Assembly: GCA_039720395.1 (NCBI GenBank)
Contig: CM077833.1
Span: 12,275,133 to 12,339,132 of the forward strand
DNA from: Liquidambar formosana
Lineage: Eukaryota; Streptophyta; Magnoliopsida; Saxifragales; Altingiaceae
Direction: 5' to 3'
DNA length: 64,000 nucleotides
Below, piece by piece: positions 12,063 through 24,251 of this stretch (positions are counted from its first letter, which is position 1; each line of letters opens with the position of its first letter). The notes beneath the pieces are model-generated. The model searched no databases. It was not told the origin of the DNA and saw only the letters and a list, made by a program, of their open reading frames with translations. The translations under genes were made by a program, and so were the position numbers.

Positions 12063-15000
12063 TGTGAACCCCAAAAAAGTGGGCCCACAAGGGTTGAAAC
12101 AGAAAATAGGTTTGAAAAAGAAAAGGAGTCGCCACCTTATTTTTTAAAGGAAACAAGGAAAACCCTAAAAAAATAGTTTGTTTTAGGAAAACAATTTGAA
12201 TGACTCCATGTTTAAAAAGGAAAGGCAAAAACAGTCTTTTGGAAACCAAAGAAATCGGGGATTCGGAGGCTAAGTTACGATATGGAAGGTTCTAGGCAAA
12301 GCCTATAGGCACCCATATCGCCCTAAACGGTCTCTTAATTTAATTGGGCTAAATCAAAGTCTTAATCACACACAAATCATCAATTATCATCATAAGGCAG
12401 CATGCATATCATCCATTCATTCATCCATAGAATCAATTAAATTAAAAAAAAACAGAAAAAAAGAAAGAGGGGGGAGAAAACCTAGGATACTTAGTATCCT
12501 AGGGCAGACTTGAACCTCACGAAGAGCGCCTACGTACCATGTATGGAAATACATGGATCAAAGTCCACGTAGTTCGAAAGGGAATAGGGTTATAAACTAA
12601 TAGAGGCCTATGGTAAACCCCAAGTTTCCTTTCATAAGAAATATGGTAAGTTTCCAAAAATAAATGATTCTCAAAAGATCTTCAGGAAATATGGAATTTT
12701 ATAAAGATAGAAACTTTGATTTAAAAGGTATTTTTATGAACGGAAACTATAGAATCTACCATACCCCTCTATTAAGGAATAACCCTAGGAGGGAGAAAGG
12801 GAAAGTTTCAAGGAAAGGAAAGAATGGTGAATTGGGGCACCCTCATACCCTACTTACCTTTAAGCAAAAGCAACCTGTCAAAATAACCACCCTATTGCAT
12901 AAGGTAATTATCTTATTTGCAAGATTTCATCTTGCAATAGCCAAAATAACCACCCCACATTGGTGGGGTAGTTGCACTTGTTGTACCTGTCAAAGCACTT
13001 GCAATTTGCATGCAAAATATACCAAAAATACCAACAAACAAACCTAGTTTCTAATTAAGCAATTATCATGCTTAAACATAGGCTAACACATGCTCACAAC
13101 TCATTATTAAAGCCATTAAACAGATTTGGACAGAATTGAAATAGAGCTTAAAATCAACCACAAGTCATGCAAACAACATGAATCATAAGCTAACTAAAAC
13201 CCTAATTCAACTCTACATGCAATGACATGCAAAAAACCCTAAAATCAACTATATGAATGCTAAAAAATATCATAGTTACCTAATATGGAACACATATGCA
13301 GCAACTATGAAGAAAAAGTTAAGAAGAACCCTAAGCTATCATGCTATATGCAACTTTCCTAAAACACGGATGAATGAAACCCTAGAATCGCACTAGTGGA
13401 TAAAATCCCATGAAATCACTCTAAACCATGCAAAACAGAATATGAGCAGCATTCAATCCATGCATATTAACCAATAGAATGATCTACACATGATAAAGAC
13501 ATAGGCTTTCACATGAAATAATGCTATTCTAAGCATAAACTCAATTTCAGCACAAGAGAAATCTTAGAATCTCAAGCATGCAGCAAATCACATGGAATAA
13601 CATTCTAGCATGCTAAACAGCCCCTAAACATCATCCTAATCATGCATACTAACTCATAGAAGTAGAAAAATATGATAAAAACATATGCTTTAACATGAAA
13701 TCATAGCTATTCAATGCAAAACCCTAGAACAAACTCTAGAAACCCTAAAAACACAACTACACATAAAATCACATGGAATAACATTATATCATGCAAATCC
13801 AGCCACAAACATTATTCTAATAATGTATTCTAAGCATTAGAAGCATCAACACATGATAAAAACATAAGCTTGAACATGAAATAATGCTATCCTATGCAGA
13901 AAACCCTAGAAAAGACTCTAGAAACCCTAAAAACACACCTACTCATAAAGTCACATGGAATAACATTATATCATGCAAATCCAGCCACAAACATTATTCT
14001 AATCATGTATTCTAAGCATTAGAAACATCAACACATGATAAAACATGAACTTGGACATGAAATTATGCTATTCTATGCAAAACCCTAGTTTAAATGAAAG
14101 GGAGAGAAGGTATACCTGTATATAGAACTTTACTGCTGTAGACTTTGCTTCTCCTCTTGTGTACTGCTGGAAACACTTTCCTTCAAGCCTTAAAGCAAAG
14201 CTCTAGCCCTCCTTCAAGCTCTCTCTCTCACTCTCTCACTCAAAATTTAGGTTAAACTACCCTAAGGATGGCTACCATAGCCTTCAAGTCTCACACATGC
14301 CTCACACTTCAGAAATTGCCTCCTCTATTGCTGAAGTACAAGGGGGTATTTATAGGGTTTGAGGGGAAACCCTCAATAGTTGGGATTAAAACCCTATGTA
14401 TTGATCCATGGGCTCTTAGAGGTTCCCTTGGGGCTCAAGTAGGTCAAATAGGGCTGAAATTAGGGTTAAATGGCGGCTGGAAGCAAGCAAATCCGAGAAA
14501 ATAGGGAGGGAGCCGCGTCAAGGCTCAAAAAAGGAAAGTGGCTCGGGTGACCACCTGGGGCTGGGCGGCTAGCAGCCTGGGCCCAGGCGGCTAGCCTCCT
14601 GGGCCTGGGTGGTCACCCGAGGCCATGTCATCCTCAGCCCAATTTTGACCCTTTCGACTTCTAAATGTGTTTTAGGGCTCAAATCAACTCCGATTTTGAC
14701 AAAACGAAAGCCAAAACGACCGTGTTTCGAAGGGGAATGTAATTTGATTCACCTAAGGGCAAGAAACCCTAGCCATGGCTACATGTTTGGGTCCTACAAA
14801 TGCGGTTAACCGCTATGCCTCACCATCGCTTAGCTTAGGTATGCACATAGGGTCACACCAAATGCTTTCCAATTCGAAATTCAACCTCCCTAAACACATT
14901 TGGGGATGAAATTAAGACTAATCAAGGTCAAATGAGTAGTCATGGAGTGAAAATCATGAGCCAATTCGAGCTAACCCGAAATAAGTCTCTTAGCCAACCT

Positions 15001-15328
15001 GAGCCTTGTTGAGCCATTCTAATCCCGAACCATCAATTCATCGAATTGAACCCACAGATACCTCAAATGCATTCATATGAACTCCAATTGGCAACTTGGA
15101 GATCATTTCAAGGTCAAATGGAAAGTTTGTGACAAAAAAGACGATTATGCCCCTCAAGTCACAAAAGTTCTTATTAACCCTCAAGATCAACTCCAAATCG
15201 AACCAAAATTCATACACACCATCCTTAGGACCCTAGAAACTCAATGCAAAAGACTAGACTCAAAAAGGAAACAAAAAGACACATGAAATGACAAACCCTA
15301 GCTAAGGTGGCAAAAATGGGGTGTGACA
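12063..15328 (-). mobile_element. Solo LTR, Tat family, TSD CTAAC
   Basis: A 3266-bp complete LTR in reverse orientation, reading TGTGAACCCC..GGTGTGACA on the plus strand. It is flanked by perfect CTAAC duplications at 12058-12062 and 15329-15333. It shares the U3 palindrome (14541-14623), a minus-strand TATA box TATAAATA (14354-14347), the palindrome CCTAGGATAC..GTATCCTAGG (12480-12502) and GGTGGCGACTCC with the other LTRs. No internal region remains, so it arose by recombination between the two LTRs of a full element. It lies inside A's 5' LTR and is therefore younger than A. Confidence 0.95.
14541..14623. promoter_or_regulatory. GC-rich near-palindrome in solo LTR U3
   Basis: CTCGGGTGACCACC and GGTGGTCACCCGAG arms around GGCGGCTAGC-type blocks. 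It is 705 bp from the LTR start (15328) and 187 bp from the minus-strand TATA box. Confidence 0.65.
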
Positions 15329-16555
15329 CTAACATGCACAAAAACCTATAAAAGACATACTAACAAGCATAAGAGACTCCAATAATATCAATAAACATAA
15401 TAACTAAGCACATTCTAACCAAAAATATGATATTTTATGTAAAATATGAAAATAGGCCTCCCTACGGCGAGCTTTCTTAAGCAAAACTATCATAAGATAA
15501 TTTCACGTAAAAAATTCGTTATGGGGAGGTGCAATCAACATATCCTACGTAAAATATGTATACTAGAACATAATAGAAGTGATTTCATGCTTAAACACAT
15601 CACAGAAAGCTCTCATGCAAAACCTCACTCAACGAAAAGGGATAATTATCCTTAGAAAAGGATAATGTCTCCAAAAACCCTATAAAATCTACTACATGAA
15701 TGCAAACCTAGCATGATTCAACTATATACAGCATATATAGAATGCCTATGGTGAGAAACAACTCAAAAAGTTAAGCTAAGCATGCTGTATGAAACTTGTG
15801 CGAATTCAGGGTTATCGAAACCCCAACTTCACAACCATGCATTAAAACCTACGAAACGACTCTAATACATGCTCAAATTATCATGAATATCATTCATATC
15901 ATATATATTAACTAACAGGAGCATCAACTCATGACAGTTATCACAGCAACCTAGACATGTGAACTATGCATGATTTAAGAGGATAAAAAAAGTAAGGCTA
16001 TCCAATCCTTAGTAAACCAGGGATTATCAAGCATATAAAGCCATAAATCATCTTTAAATCATTCATAATGCATCCTAAAAACATTGAACTAACCTAACAT
16101 GTGGAATTGCATCATGCACTAGAACTATCATAGAAGAAGAAGGAGAAGGAGAAGGAGAAGTAGAGAACTCATGTTCAGCATTAAATAAGCATGCTTACCT
16201 CTTGTAGACTCTTCCTTGTCTTTAAACTTCTTGTTTCCTTGCTTGCTTGGGGTTGAAGAGCCTCCTCTTGATGTCCTTCTAGCTCTCCAAACTCGTAGCT
16301 CCCTCTCTCTCTAAGTGTAAAGTGAAATTAACCCCCCTCTATGTGCTGAATATCATGTCCTTTATATAAAGAACTAACCCCCTAAACCAATGGCTAAGAT
16401 TAATTCATTAAACAATGATCCTAGGGCTATTAGAGACTCTCTTGGTGCTCAAACAACTCAAACTTACACACTTCTAAGAGAAAACAAGTTGTAATGGCGG
16501 AGGAAACCGTCAAAAGAGGGAGAGAAGAGTCAGAAGTTGAGTTGAGGATGGACTC

Positions 16556-16638
16556 TCTCGGGTGACCATCTTGCCTTGGACGGTTAGCCGTCTGGGCTCG
16601 GACGGTTGACCGTCCAGCCCCGGACGGTTACCCGAGGG
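16556..16638. promoter_or_regulatory. Variant palindrome in element A LTR U3
   Basis: Same position (704 bp from the LTR start, 188 bp from the TATA box at 16368) but with changed inner blocks: GGACGGTTAGCCGTC and GGACGGTTGACCGTCC. Outer arms CTCGGGTGACCATC and GGTTACCCGAG are kept. The change of sequence with retained dyad suggests compensatory change. Confidence 0.6.
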
Positions 16639-17342
16639 TTCTCCTATTCCGCATCGGTTTTGACTTCTACTTGCTTCAGAAGTCCTAAAATGTTCAAATT
16701 AAGTCCGATTTTGACGAAATAAAAGCCAAAACGATCGTGTTTCGAGGGGGAACACATTTTTAAGAAATTTAGGACAAAAATCCTTAACCATGGGTGCATG
16801 GTTAGGTTTTACAAAGGTGGTTAACCATGGTGCTTCACTATCGCTAAGCTGGGTTTGTACACAAGGTCAAACTAAATGCTTTCCCAATCGAAATTCGATC
16901 TTTCTAAACATACCTAGGATGTAAATAAAGCCCAATTGAAGTCAAATGAGAGAAAATTGATTGGGTCTTATGAGTCAATTTGAGCAAACCAAGAAAGGGT
17001 CTTTTAGCCAACCCGAACCATTACGAGCCGAATTGATCTTAAACCATTAATTCATGAAATTGAACCTATATATAGACTCTATATAACCATATAAACTCGA
17101 GGGAATGACTCGGGATTCATTTCAAGGTCAAATGGAAAATATACGGCTTAAAAGACGATTATGCCCTTAAAGTCGCAAAAGTTCTTATTGACTATCGAAA
17201 TGAACTCCAAATTGCTTCAAAATTCATACACATGGTATTCAATGCCATAGAAACTCAATGCAAAAGACTAGACTCAAGAAGGACTCAAAATCCTATATGA
17301 AATGATATGTCCTAGCTAAGGTGACAAAAATGGGGTGTGACA

Positions 17343-17600
17343 TTAATGTATAATGTATTAATGTTTGTTTTTCTTTCAGCATGCGACTGGGTGTATATGT
17401 AGGATTCAATGTTGTTTATGAATCATAAACAGAAGATTTATCTTGTAAAGAAAACTATCAAATCGGATTGTCACTACAACAAAAAAGGGCTTTTACGATG
17501 TTCTTAAAATGCCATTATTAAGCTTTTACGGCATATAATGCCCTAGAATCAAACATCATACACGATGCATATTGCACGTTGTTAATAAGGTTATTCACGG
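17343..17600 (+). repeat. CACTA-like repeat copy 1, left part
   Basis: Host-side DNA between elements A and B. At 17472 it has CACTACAACAAAAAAGGGC, matching the usual terminal motif of plant CACTA (En/Spm) transposons, followed by TTTTACG/GGCAT-type short repeats as in CACTA subterminal regions. It continues across B at 39156. A second diverged copy with the same flank is at about 40350-41000. No transposase is seen. Confidence 0.5.
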
Positions 17601-18305
17601 TGTCACACCCCATTTTTGCCACCTTAGCTAGGGTTCGTCATGGCATGTGTCTTTTTGTTTCCTTTTCGAGTCTAGTCTTTTGCATTGAGTTTCTAGGGTC
17701 CTAAGGATGGTGTGTATGAATTTTGGTTCAATTTGGAGTTGATCTTGAGGGTTAATAAGAACTTTTGTGACTTGAGGGGCATAACCGTCTTTTTGGTCAC
17801 AAACTTTCCATTTGACCTTGAAATGATCTCCAAGTTGTCAATTGGAGTTCATATGGATGCATTTGAGGTATTTATGGGTTCAATTCGATGAATTGATGGT
17901 TCAGGATTAGAATGGCTCAACAAGGCTTAGGTCGGCTAAGAGACCTACTTCGGGTTAGCCCGAATTGGTTCATGATTTTCACTCTATGACTACTCATTTG
18001 ACCTTGATTAGTCTTAATTTCATCCCCAAATGTGTTTAGGGAGGTTGAATTTCGAATTGGAAAGCATTCGGTGCGACCCTATGTGCATACCTAAGCTAAG
18101 CGATGGTGAGGCATAGCGGTTAACCGCCTTTGTAGGACCCAACCATGCAGCCATGTCTAGGGTTTCTCATCCTCAAGTGACTCAAATTACATTCCCCTTC
18201 GAAACACGGTCATTTTGGCTTTCGTTTCGTCAAAATCGGAGTTGATTTGAGCCCTGAAACACATTTGGAAGTCGAAAGGGGTCAAAATTGGGCTGAGGAT
18301 GACAT

Positions 18306-18390
18306 GGCCTCGGGTGACCACCCAGGCCTGGGCGGCTAGCCGCCCAGCCCCAGGTGGTCAGCCGCCCAGGCCTGGGTGGTCACCCGAGCC
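18306..18390. promoter_or_regulatory. GC-rich near-palindrome in U3 of element B 5' LTR
   Basis: The outer arms CTCGGGTGACCACC and GGTGGTCACCCGAG are perfect inverted repeats; the inner part is built from GGCGGCTAGCCGCC-like and CAGGCCTGGG blocks. It stands out in AT-rich sequence. It lies about 705 bp from the LTR start and about 186 bp upstream of the TATA box, positions matched by the other LTRs. A cis-regulatory role is inferred from that constancy. Confidence 0.65.
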
Positions 18391-18575
18391 ACTTTCCTTT
18401 TTTGAGTCTTGACGCGGCTCCCTCCCTATTTCCTCGGATTTGCTCGCCTCCAGCCGCCATTTAACCCTAATTTCAGCCCTATTTGACCTACTTGAGCCCC
18501 AAGGGAACCTCTAAGAGCCCTTGGATCAATCCCTAGGGTTTTAATCCCAACCATTGAGGGTTTCCCCTCAATCCC

Positions 18576-18583
18576 TATAAATA
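18576..18583 (+). promoter_or_regulatory. TATA box of element B 5' LTR
   Basis: TATAAATA within CCCTATAAATACCCC. The same position in the 3' LTR (36838-36845) reads TATAAGTA. Reverse-strand equivalents occur in the solo LTR at 14347-14354 and in A's LTR at 16361-16368. Confidence 0.7.
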
Positions 18584-20183
18584 CCCCCTTATACTTCAGC
18601 AATGAGGGGAGGCAATTTCTAAAGTGGGAGGCATGTGTGAGACTTGGAGGCTATGGCAGCCATCCTTAGGGTAGTTTAACCTAAATTTTGAGTGAGAGAG
18701 TGAGAGAGAAAGCTTGAAGGAAGGCTGAAGTTGGGCTTGAAGGCTTGAAGGAAGGAATTCCCAGTAGTGCATAAGAGGAGGAGGACTCTCTACAGCAACC
18801 ACCATAGGTATACCTCTCCTCCTTTCTCTCTTTCATTCAAATTAGGGTTTTCTGCATAGCTTGGCATTATTTCATGTTTAAAGTTTATATTTTTATCATG
18901 TGTTGATGCTTCTAATGCTTAGAATGCATGATTAGGATATTGTTTATGGCTGGTTTTGCATGATATAATGTCATTCTATGTGGTTTTATGAGTGTTTGTG
19001 TTTTTAGGGTTTTTAGAGTCTTTTCTAGGGTTTTGCATTGAATAGTCATTATTTCATGTTCAAGTTCATGTCTTTATCATGTCTTGTTGCTTCTATTAGC
19101 TAGTATGCATGTTTAGGATGATATTCATGGGCTGTTTAGTATGCTAGGATGTTATTCCATGTGATTTACTGCATGTTTGGGACTTTAGGGTTTCCTTAGT
19201 GCTGAAATTGGTTTTCTGCATGAAATAACTCTTTTGCATATTAAAGCTTATGTTTTTATCGTATTTTGTTGTTTCCATTAGCTAGTATGCATGTTTAGGA
19301 TGATATTCATGGGCTGTTTAGTATGCTAGGATGCTATTCCATGTGATTTACTGCATATTTGGGATTCTAGGGTTTCCTTAGTGCTGAAATTGAGTTTATG
19401 CTTAGGATAGCTTTATTTCATGTGAAAGTCTATGTCTTTATCATGTGTGGATCATTCTATTGATTAATATGCATGGTTAGAATGCTGTTCATATTCTGTT
19501 TTGCATGATTTAGGGTTATTTTATGGGATTTTATGCACTAGTGTGATTCTAGGGTTTTCATCATCTTTGTGTTGGTTTAGTTGCATATAGCATGATAGCT
19601 TAGGGACTTTCTCTGTTTTTTTTTTTTTTTTCTTTCTTCATAGTTGCTGCATATGTGTTCCATATTAGGTAACTATGATATTTTTAGCATTCATATAGTT
19701 GATTTTAGGGTTTTTTGCATGTCATTGCATATAGGGTTGAATTAGGGTTTTAGTTAGCTTATGATTCATGTTGTTTACATGATTTATGGTTGATTATAAG
19801 CTCTATTTCAATTCTGTCCAGATCTGTTTAATGGCTTTAATGATGAGTTTTGAGCATGTGTTAGCCTATGTTTAAGCATGATAATTGCTTGATTGGAACC
19901 TAGCTTGGTTGGTTGGTATTTTTGGTATGTTTTGCATGCAAATTGCAGGTGCTTGACAGGTACAACAGGTGCAACTACCCCACCAATGTGGGGTGGTTAT
20001 TTTGGCTATTGCGGGATGAAATCTTGCAAATAAGATAATTACCTTATGCAATAGGGTGGTTATTTTGACAGGTTGCTTTTGCTTAAAGGTAAGTAGGGTA
20101 TGAGGGTGCCCCAATTCATCCTTCTTTCCTTTCCTTGAAACTTTCCCTTTCTCCCCCCCTAGGGTTGTTTCCTAATAGAGGGG

Positions 20184-22791
20184 TGTGAACCCCGGAAATT
20201 GGGCCCACAAGGGATTGAAAGACAATGGGTTTGAAAAAGAAAAAGGAAAGGAGTCGCCACCTTATTTTTTAAAGGAAACAAGGAAAACCCTAAAAATAGT
20301 TTGTTTTAGGAAAACAATTTGAATGACTCCATAAAAAAGGAAAGGCAAAAACCAATCTTTTGAAAACCAAGGAAATCGGGGATTCGGAGGCTAAGTTATG
20401 ACATGGGAAGGTTCTAGGCAAAGCCTATAGGCACCCATGTCACCCTTTCGGTCTCTCAGTTCATTTGGGCTAAATCAAGATCTTTCCATACAAAAATCAG
20501 CAAGTATATCATCACAAGAATTGCATGCATATCATATATTTCATTCATCCATCCATGCATAATAAGCACATAAAAACAGAAAAAAGAAAAAGAAGAAAAG
20601 AAAACAAAAATAAACCTAGGATGCTTGGATCCTAGAACGGACTTGAGCCTCACGAAGAGCGCCTACGTACCATGCAACGAAATACATGGATCAAAGTCCA
20701 CGTAGTTCGATTAGAACTAAGGTTAAATCCTAATACAAACCTATGGTTAAAACCCTAGGTTTCCTTATTTGATCAAGAGAGTTGAATTTGATAGAAAGTT
20801 TGATTTTAGAAAGAACTCCATAAAATGGAAACTTTAATAAAACCCAGAATTTTGTTGGTTAAGGAAACCTCTAATTAAACCATAGGATCATATTAAAAAT
20901 TAACCCTAAATAGGGAGAAGAGAAGGGATAAGGAAGAAAGGTGAATTGGGGCACCTTCACACCCACTTACCTGAGCGCAATTAGCTCCAAGCATTTAGCC
21001 ATTTCAGACATAAGCAGCCCTATTTGCCATAGGACAAATACCACACCTATTTGCACCCTTACAAGTGCTCAAAACCATGCAAAAACACTAACATGCAAAT
21101 CTGGACAGAATAGTCTTATGACCTAAAATCATCCACTAAGCATGCCAATAGCAAAAACAGCGAACAATAATAAGTCCTAACATATTCCTAGAACCATATC
21201 ATGCATAAAAACCCTAGAACATACTAATATGCATGCAAAACTATCATGTTTACTCTATATGCAAGACATATACAGCAAACACGAAGAAAAACCAAATAAA
21301 AAAAGTCTACTTTATCATGCTATATGAAAACAAACACAAAACAATGACTTTAAAACCCTAAACTCACAAATATGCTTAAAAACTCACAAGACATACTTTA
21401 ATCATGCTAAAACCAAACTAAACAGAAATTAAATCATGCATATTAACTAACTAAAGCAATATAACATGATGAAAATCCTAACTCTAACATGCAATGACAC
21501 TAATCCTAGCACAAGGACAAATAGGAGCACAAGAATCATAACTATGCATTAAAAACCTAAAGGACAGCCCTAAAGCATGCTAAACAGTAGATAAACAATA
21601 GATATTCCATGTATATTAACTAGCTAGAGTGTTAATACATGATAAAAAAGTTACCTTTAACATGCAATAAGCCTAACCCATATGAAAACCTAGTTTAAGC
21701 TTGAATAGAGAAGGAGAATACCTTAGGAAGGGCCTTCCTTTGTGTTTGTAATTGTTCGTGGCTCCTTAGGTCTTTAGAGTGAATCAAACCAACACGAATC
21801 CTCCTCTTTTTCAAAGTGGTATCACAGCAAAGAGATCAAAACTCACTCAACTTTGAAAAGAAAATAGAAAACAAAAAGAGAACAAGAGAAAAGAAAAGTG
21901 ATTTTCGTCACTTTGCAGCAGCAGCAACTTCAATCGCGTTTTTGGGTATGAAAACGTTGGATTTGGACAAAGCTTGTGAAATACAAAGTTGTAGAGAATT
22001 GAATTATCTTTCTAACAAGACCAATTTCATCAAATTCTGACTTCGGATGAAAACGTTATGATTAAAATACGACTGCTGGTTTTCAGAAAATCTGCTGCTG
22101 AATTATGACGAATTTCACTCCCTCCAAACCCTCTTCTCCCCTCCCTTGTTTAAAGACATTAAGAGAGTATTTATAGCTGAAATCTGGAGTTTCCCTTTCC
22201 TTCCTGGACTAGGTTTCCTTGGAGAATAATCAAAAGGTATTTTATAATGATAAAAGACTTCTAATCTGAATAGGAAAAGGAAATTGTCTTTTATAAAAAT
22301 TGGGAGACTGACCGCTAACACGCATGCACATGTATCGTATGTGCGTACACACACTCATCACATACGTACACGTGTTAGTGTCATGATAAAAATGGCTAAT
22401 TTAATAAAATAATTTTCTTTTCATTTTAACCAAAAATCTCATGCTGTGATTCGCACTAATTCTTCAAGGATAATCCGTAAATAACCACACTAAACTCATC
22501 ATCAGGGCCACGGGACTTAATACCTCATATGCATCCATATGAACTCCAATTGACAATTTGGAGATCATTCCAAGGTCAAATGAAAAGTTTGGGACTTAAA
22601 AGACGATTATGCCCCTCAAGTCACAAAAGCTCTTATTATCCCTCAAGATCAACTCCAATTTGAACCAAAATTCATATCCATTGTCCTTGTGACTCTAGAA
22701 AACTAATGCAAGTGACTAGACTCAAAAACCAAACAAAAACATGCATGAAATGATGAGCCCTAGTAAGGTGGTGCAAAAATGGGGTGTGACA
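20184..22791 (-). mobile_element. Solo LTR of a diverged subfamily, TSD AGGGG
   Basis: A 2608-bp LTR in reverse orientation (TGTGAACCCCGG..GGGGTGTGACA), flanked by perfect AGGGG duplications at 20179-20183 and 22792-22796. The 3' LTR of B at 38430-38460 shows the uninterrupted target. Its ends and the conserved ACGTAG/GGCGCTC region match the family, but the middle differs. It lacks the GC palindrome and instead has an AT/GC-mixed palindrome at about 22313-22376 (arms CTAACACG and CGTGTTAG). It is younger than element B. Confidence 0.95.
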
Positions 22792-23504
22792 AGGGGTATG
22801 GTAGATTCTATAGTATCCTTTCATAAAATTGCCTTTTAAATCAAAGTTTCCATCTTTATCAAATGCCATATTTACTAAAGATCTTTTGAGAATCATTTAT
22901 TATGGAAACTTACCATGTTTTTCTTGAAAGGAAACTTAGGGTTTACCATAGGCCTCTATTAGGTCATAACCCTATTCCCTTTCGAACTACGTGGACTTTG
23001 ATCCATGTATTTCCATACATGGTACGTAGGCGCTCTTCGTGATGTTCAAGTCCGCCCTAGGATACTAAGTATCCTAGGTTTTCTCCCCCCCTCTTGTTCT
23101 TTTTCTGTTTTTCTTTGATTTACTTGATTATATGGATGAATGAATGAATGATATGCATGCTATCTTTTGATGATAATTGTTGATTTGTGTGTGATTAAGA
23201 CTTTGATTTAGCCCAATTAAATTAAGAGACCGTTTAGGGCGATATGGGTGCCTATAGGCTTTGCCTAGAACCTTCCTATATCGTAACTTAGCCTCCGAAT
23301 CCCCGATTTCTCTGGTTTCCAAAAGACTTTTTGCCTTACCCTTTTTAAACATGGAGTCAATCTTTTGTTTTCCTAAAACAAAACTATTTTTTTAGGGTTT
23401 TCCTTGTTTCCTTTAAAAAATAAGGTGGCGACTCCTTTTTTCGTTTTCAAACCCCCTATTCTTCTTTCCAATCCCCTCGTGGGGCCCAATTTCCGGGGTC
23501 CACA

Positions 23505-24251
23505 GACTGGCGACTCCACTAGGGATTTGTGGGCTAGACTCTATACAATTTGATTGGGCTAAGTTAATTTCTTTTGTTTAATTAAAATCAATCACATTGC
23601 ATCCGCTTGATTGTGTGCTTTCATTTATTGCATTGTGTGCGCAAACTCTTGCATGTTAGGATCGATGTCCCTTGCCACTGACAGGCCTAGCCTCAACCTT
23701 GGTTTTCCTGATTCCATGTGTTGGGGCGAAAGCTCTCAACCTCTCTTGCCAAGTACCCTTGGGCTTGCTCTTGGGTATATTAAATGAGTTAATCACGTAC
23801 TGCTGGACCCACGGGGCGTTCCTGATGCCACATGTGGTTAGGTATAAAGATTGCTCAAGCAAGTGAAGGACCCCAGTCTACCCTTATCATTAGTCCATAT
23901 AGACAGACTTATAGGGCACTATGGTTTCACCCTTATGCACCCACTTTGTTTGTGATGATATCATGACCGTGTTTGTGATGTGCTTAATGGAAAATTAATA
24001 GAGGACCTTTGCACCCTATATCCTTAATACGTACCTTTCACCCATGACCCTTGCAAAAGGTGATTGAATTAAAAGGGACTAATTGAGTATATATGGCGTG
24101 AAGTCATTGAGACAAATATGGAAGCCTAGGACATACCCTTAGGATGAGAGACTGATTGTTCCCTTTCTTAGAGGAGTGAGAGGACGTACTGGCTTGGATC
24201 CACGACCAGCAAGGGCGCTTAGTGAAGATTAATCCTACCAACCAGTCAGAT
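23505..24251 (+). other. PBS and untranslated leader of element B
   Basis: The LTR ends at 23504. After GAC, the sequence TGGCGACTCCACTAGGGA at 23508-23525 begins with TGG, as expected for a primer-binding site complementary to a tRNA 3' end; a Tat-type (tRNA-Arg-like) primer is likely but not verified. The following 700 bp has no convincing coding frame. The frame just upstream of the gag ATG (from about 24178: EDVLAWIHDQQGRLV) is similar to A's, so Gag may begin further upstream than the ATG at 24252. Confidence 0.75.

Larger units (their letters stand above)
11122..17342 (-). mobile_element. 5' LTR of element A, split by a solo LTR
   Basis: On the plus strand it ends in GGGGTGTGACA at 17342, the complement of the LTR start TGTCACACCCC. 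It carries the family U3 palindrome (16556-16638) and a minus-strand TATA box at 16361-16368. The interval 12063-15333 is a younger solo LTR plus target duplication. The U5 end is missing: near 11114-11121 LTR sequence joins directly to pre-gag sequence, so the LTR terminus, primer-binding site and leader are deleted. Without the insert, about 2950 bp remain, against about 3290-3300 bp for B's LTRs. A GAAGGA-type microsatellite lies at about 16131-16160. Confidence 0.88.
17601..23504 (+). mobile_element. 5' LTR of element B, split by a reversed solo LTR
   Basis: About 3291 bp once the insert at 20184-22791 and one AGGGG copy are removed. U3 runs from 17601 and contains the GC palindrome at 18306-18390 and the TATA box TATAAATA at 18576-18583, placing transcription start near 18605. 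The remaining 2.3 kb would be R and a very long U5. A short polypyrimidine/poly-T run is at 19617-19632. U5 contains the dyad CCTAGGATAC..GTATCCTAGG (about 23055-23078) and the PBS-like GGTGGCGACTCC (about 23424-23435). Confidence 0.95.

Noticed and set aside
18596..18805. A 69-aa minus-strand frame repeated at 36858-37067
   Set aside because: The two lie at the same place in B's two LTRs, so similarity comes from LTR duplication. The frame is antisense over the R/U5 start and has no family features.
19872..20114. Frame with CTCCTCQAP-like text repeated at 38130-38372 and 12826-13047
   Set aside because: Conserved only because these are copies of the LTR; no upstream coding signals.
23672..23866. 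64-aa frame in B's leader
   Set aside because: No similarity to known Tat ORF1 that I can see, no counterpart testable in A (deleted), and a longer frame on the opposite strand is equally likely by chance.
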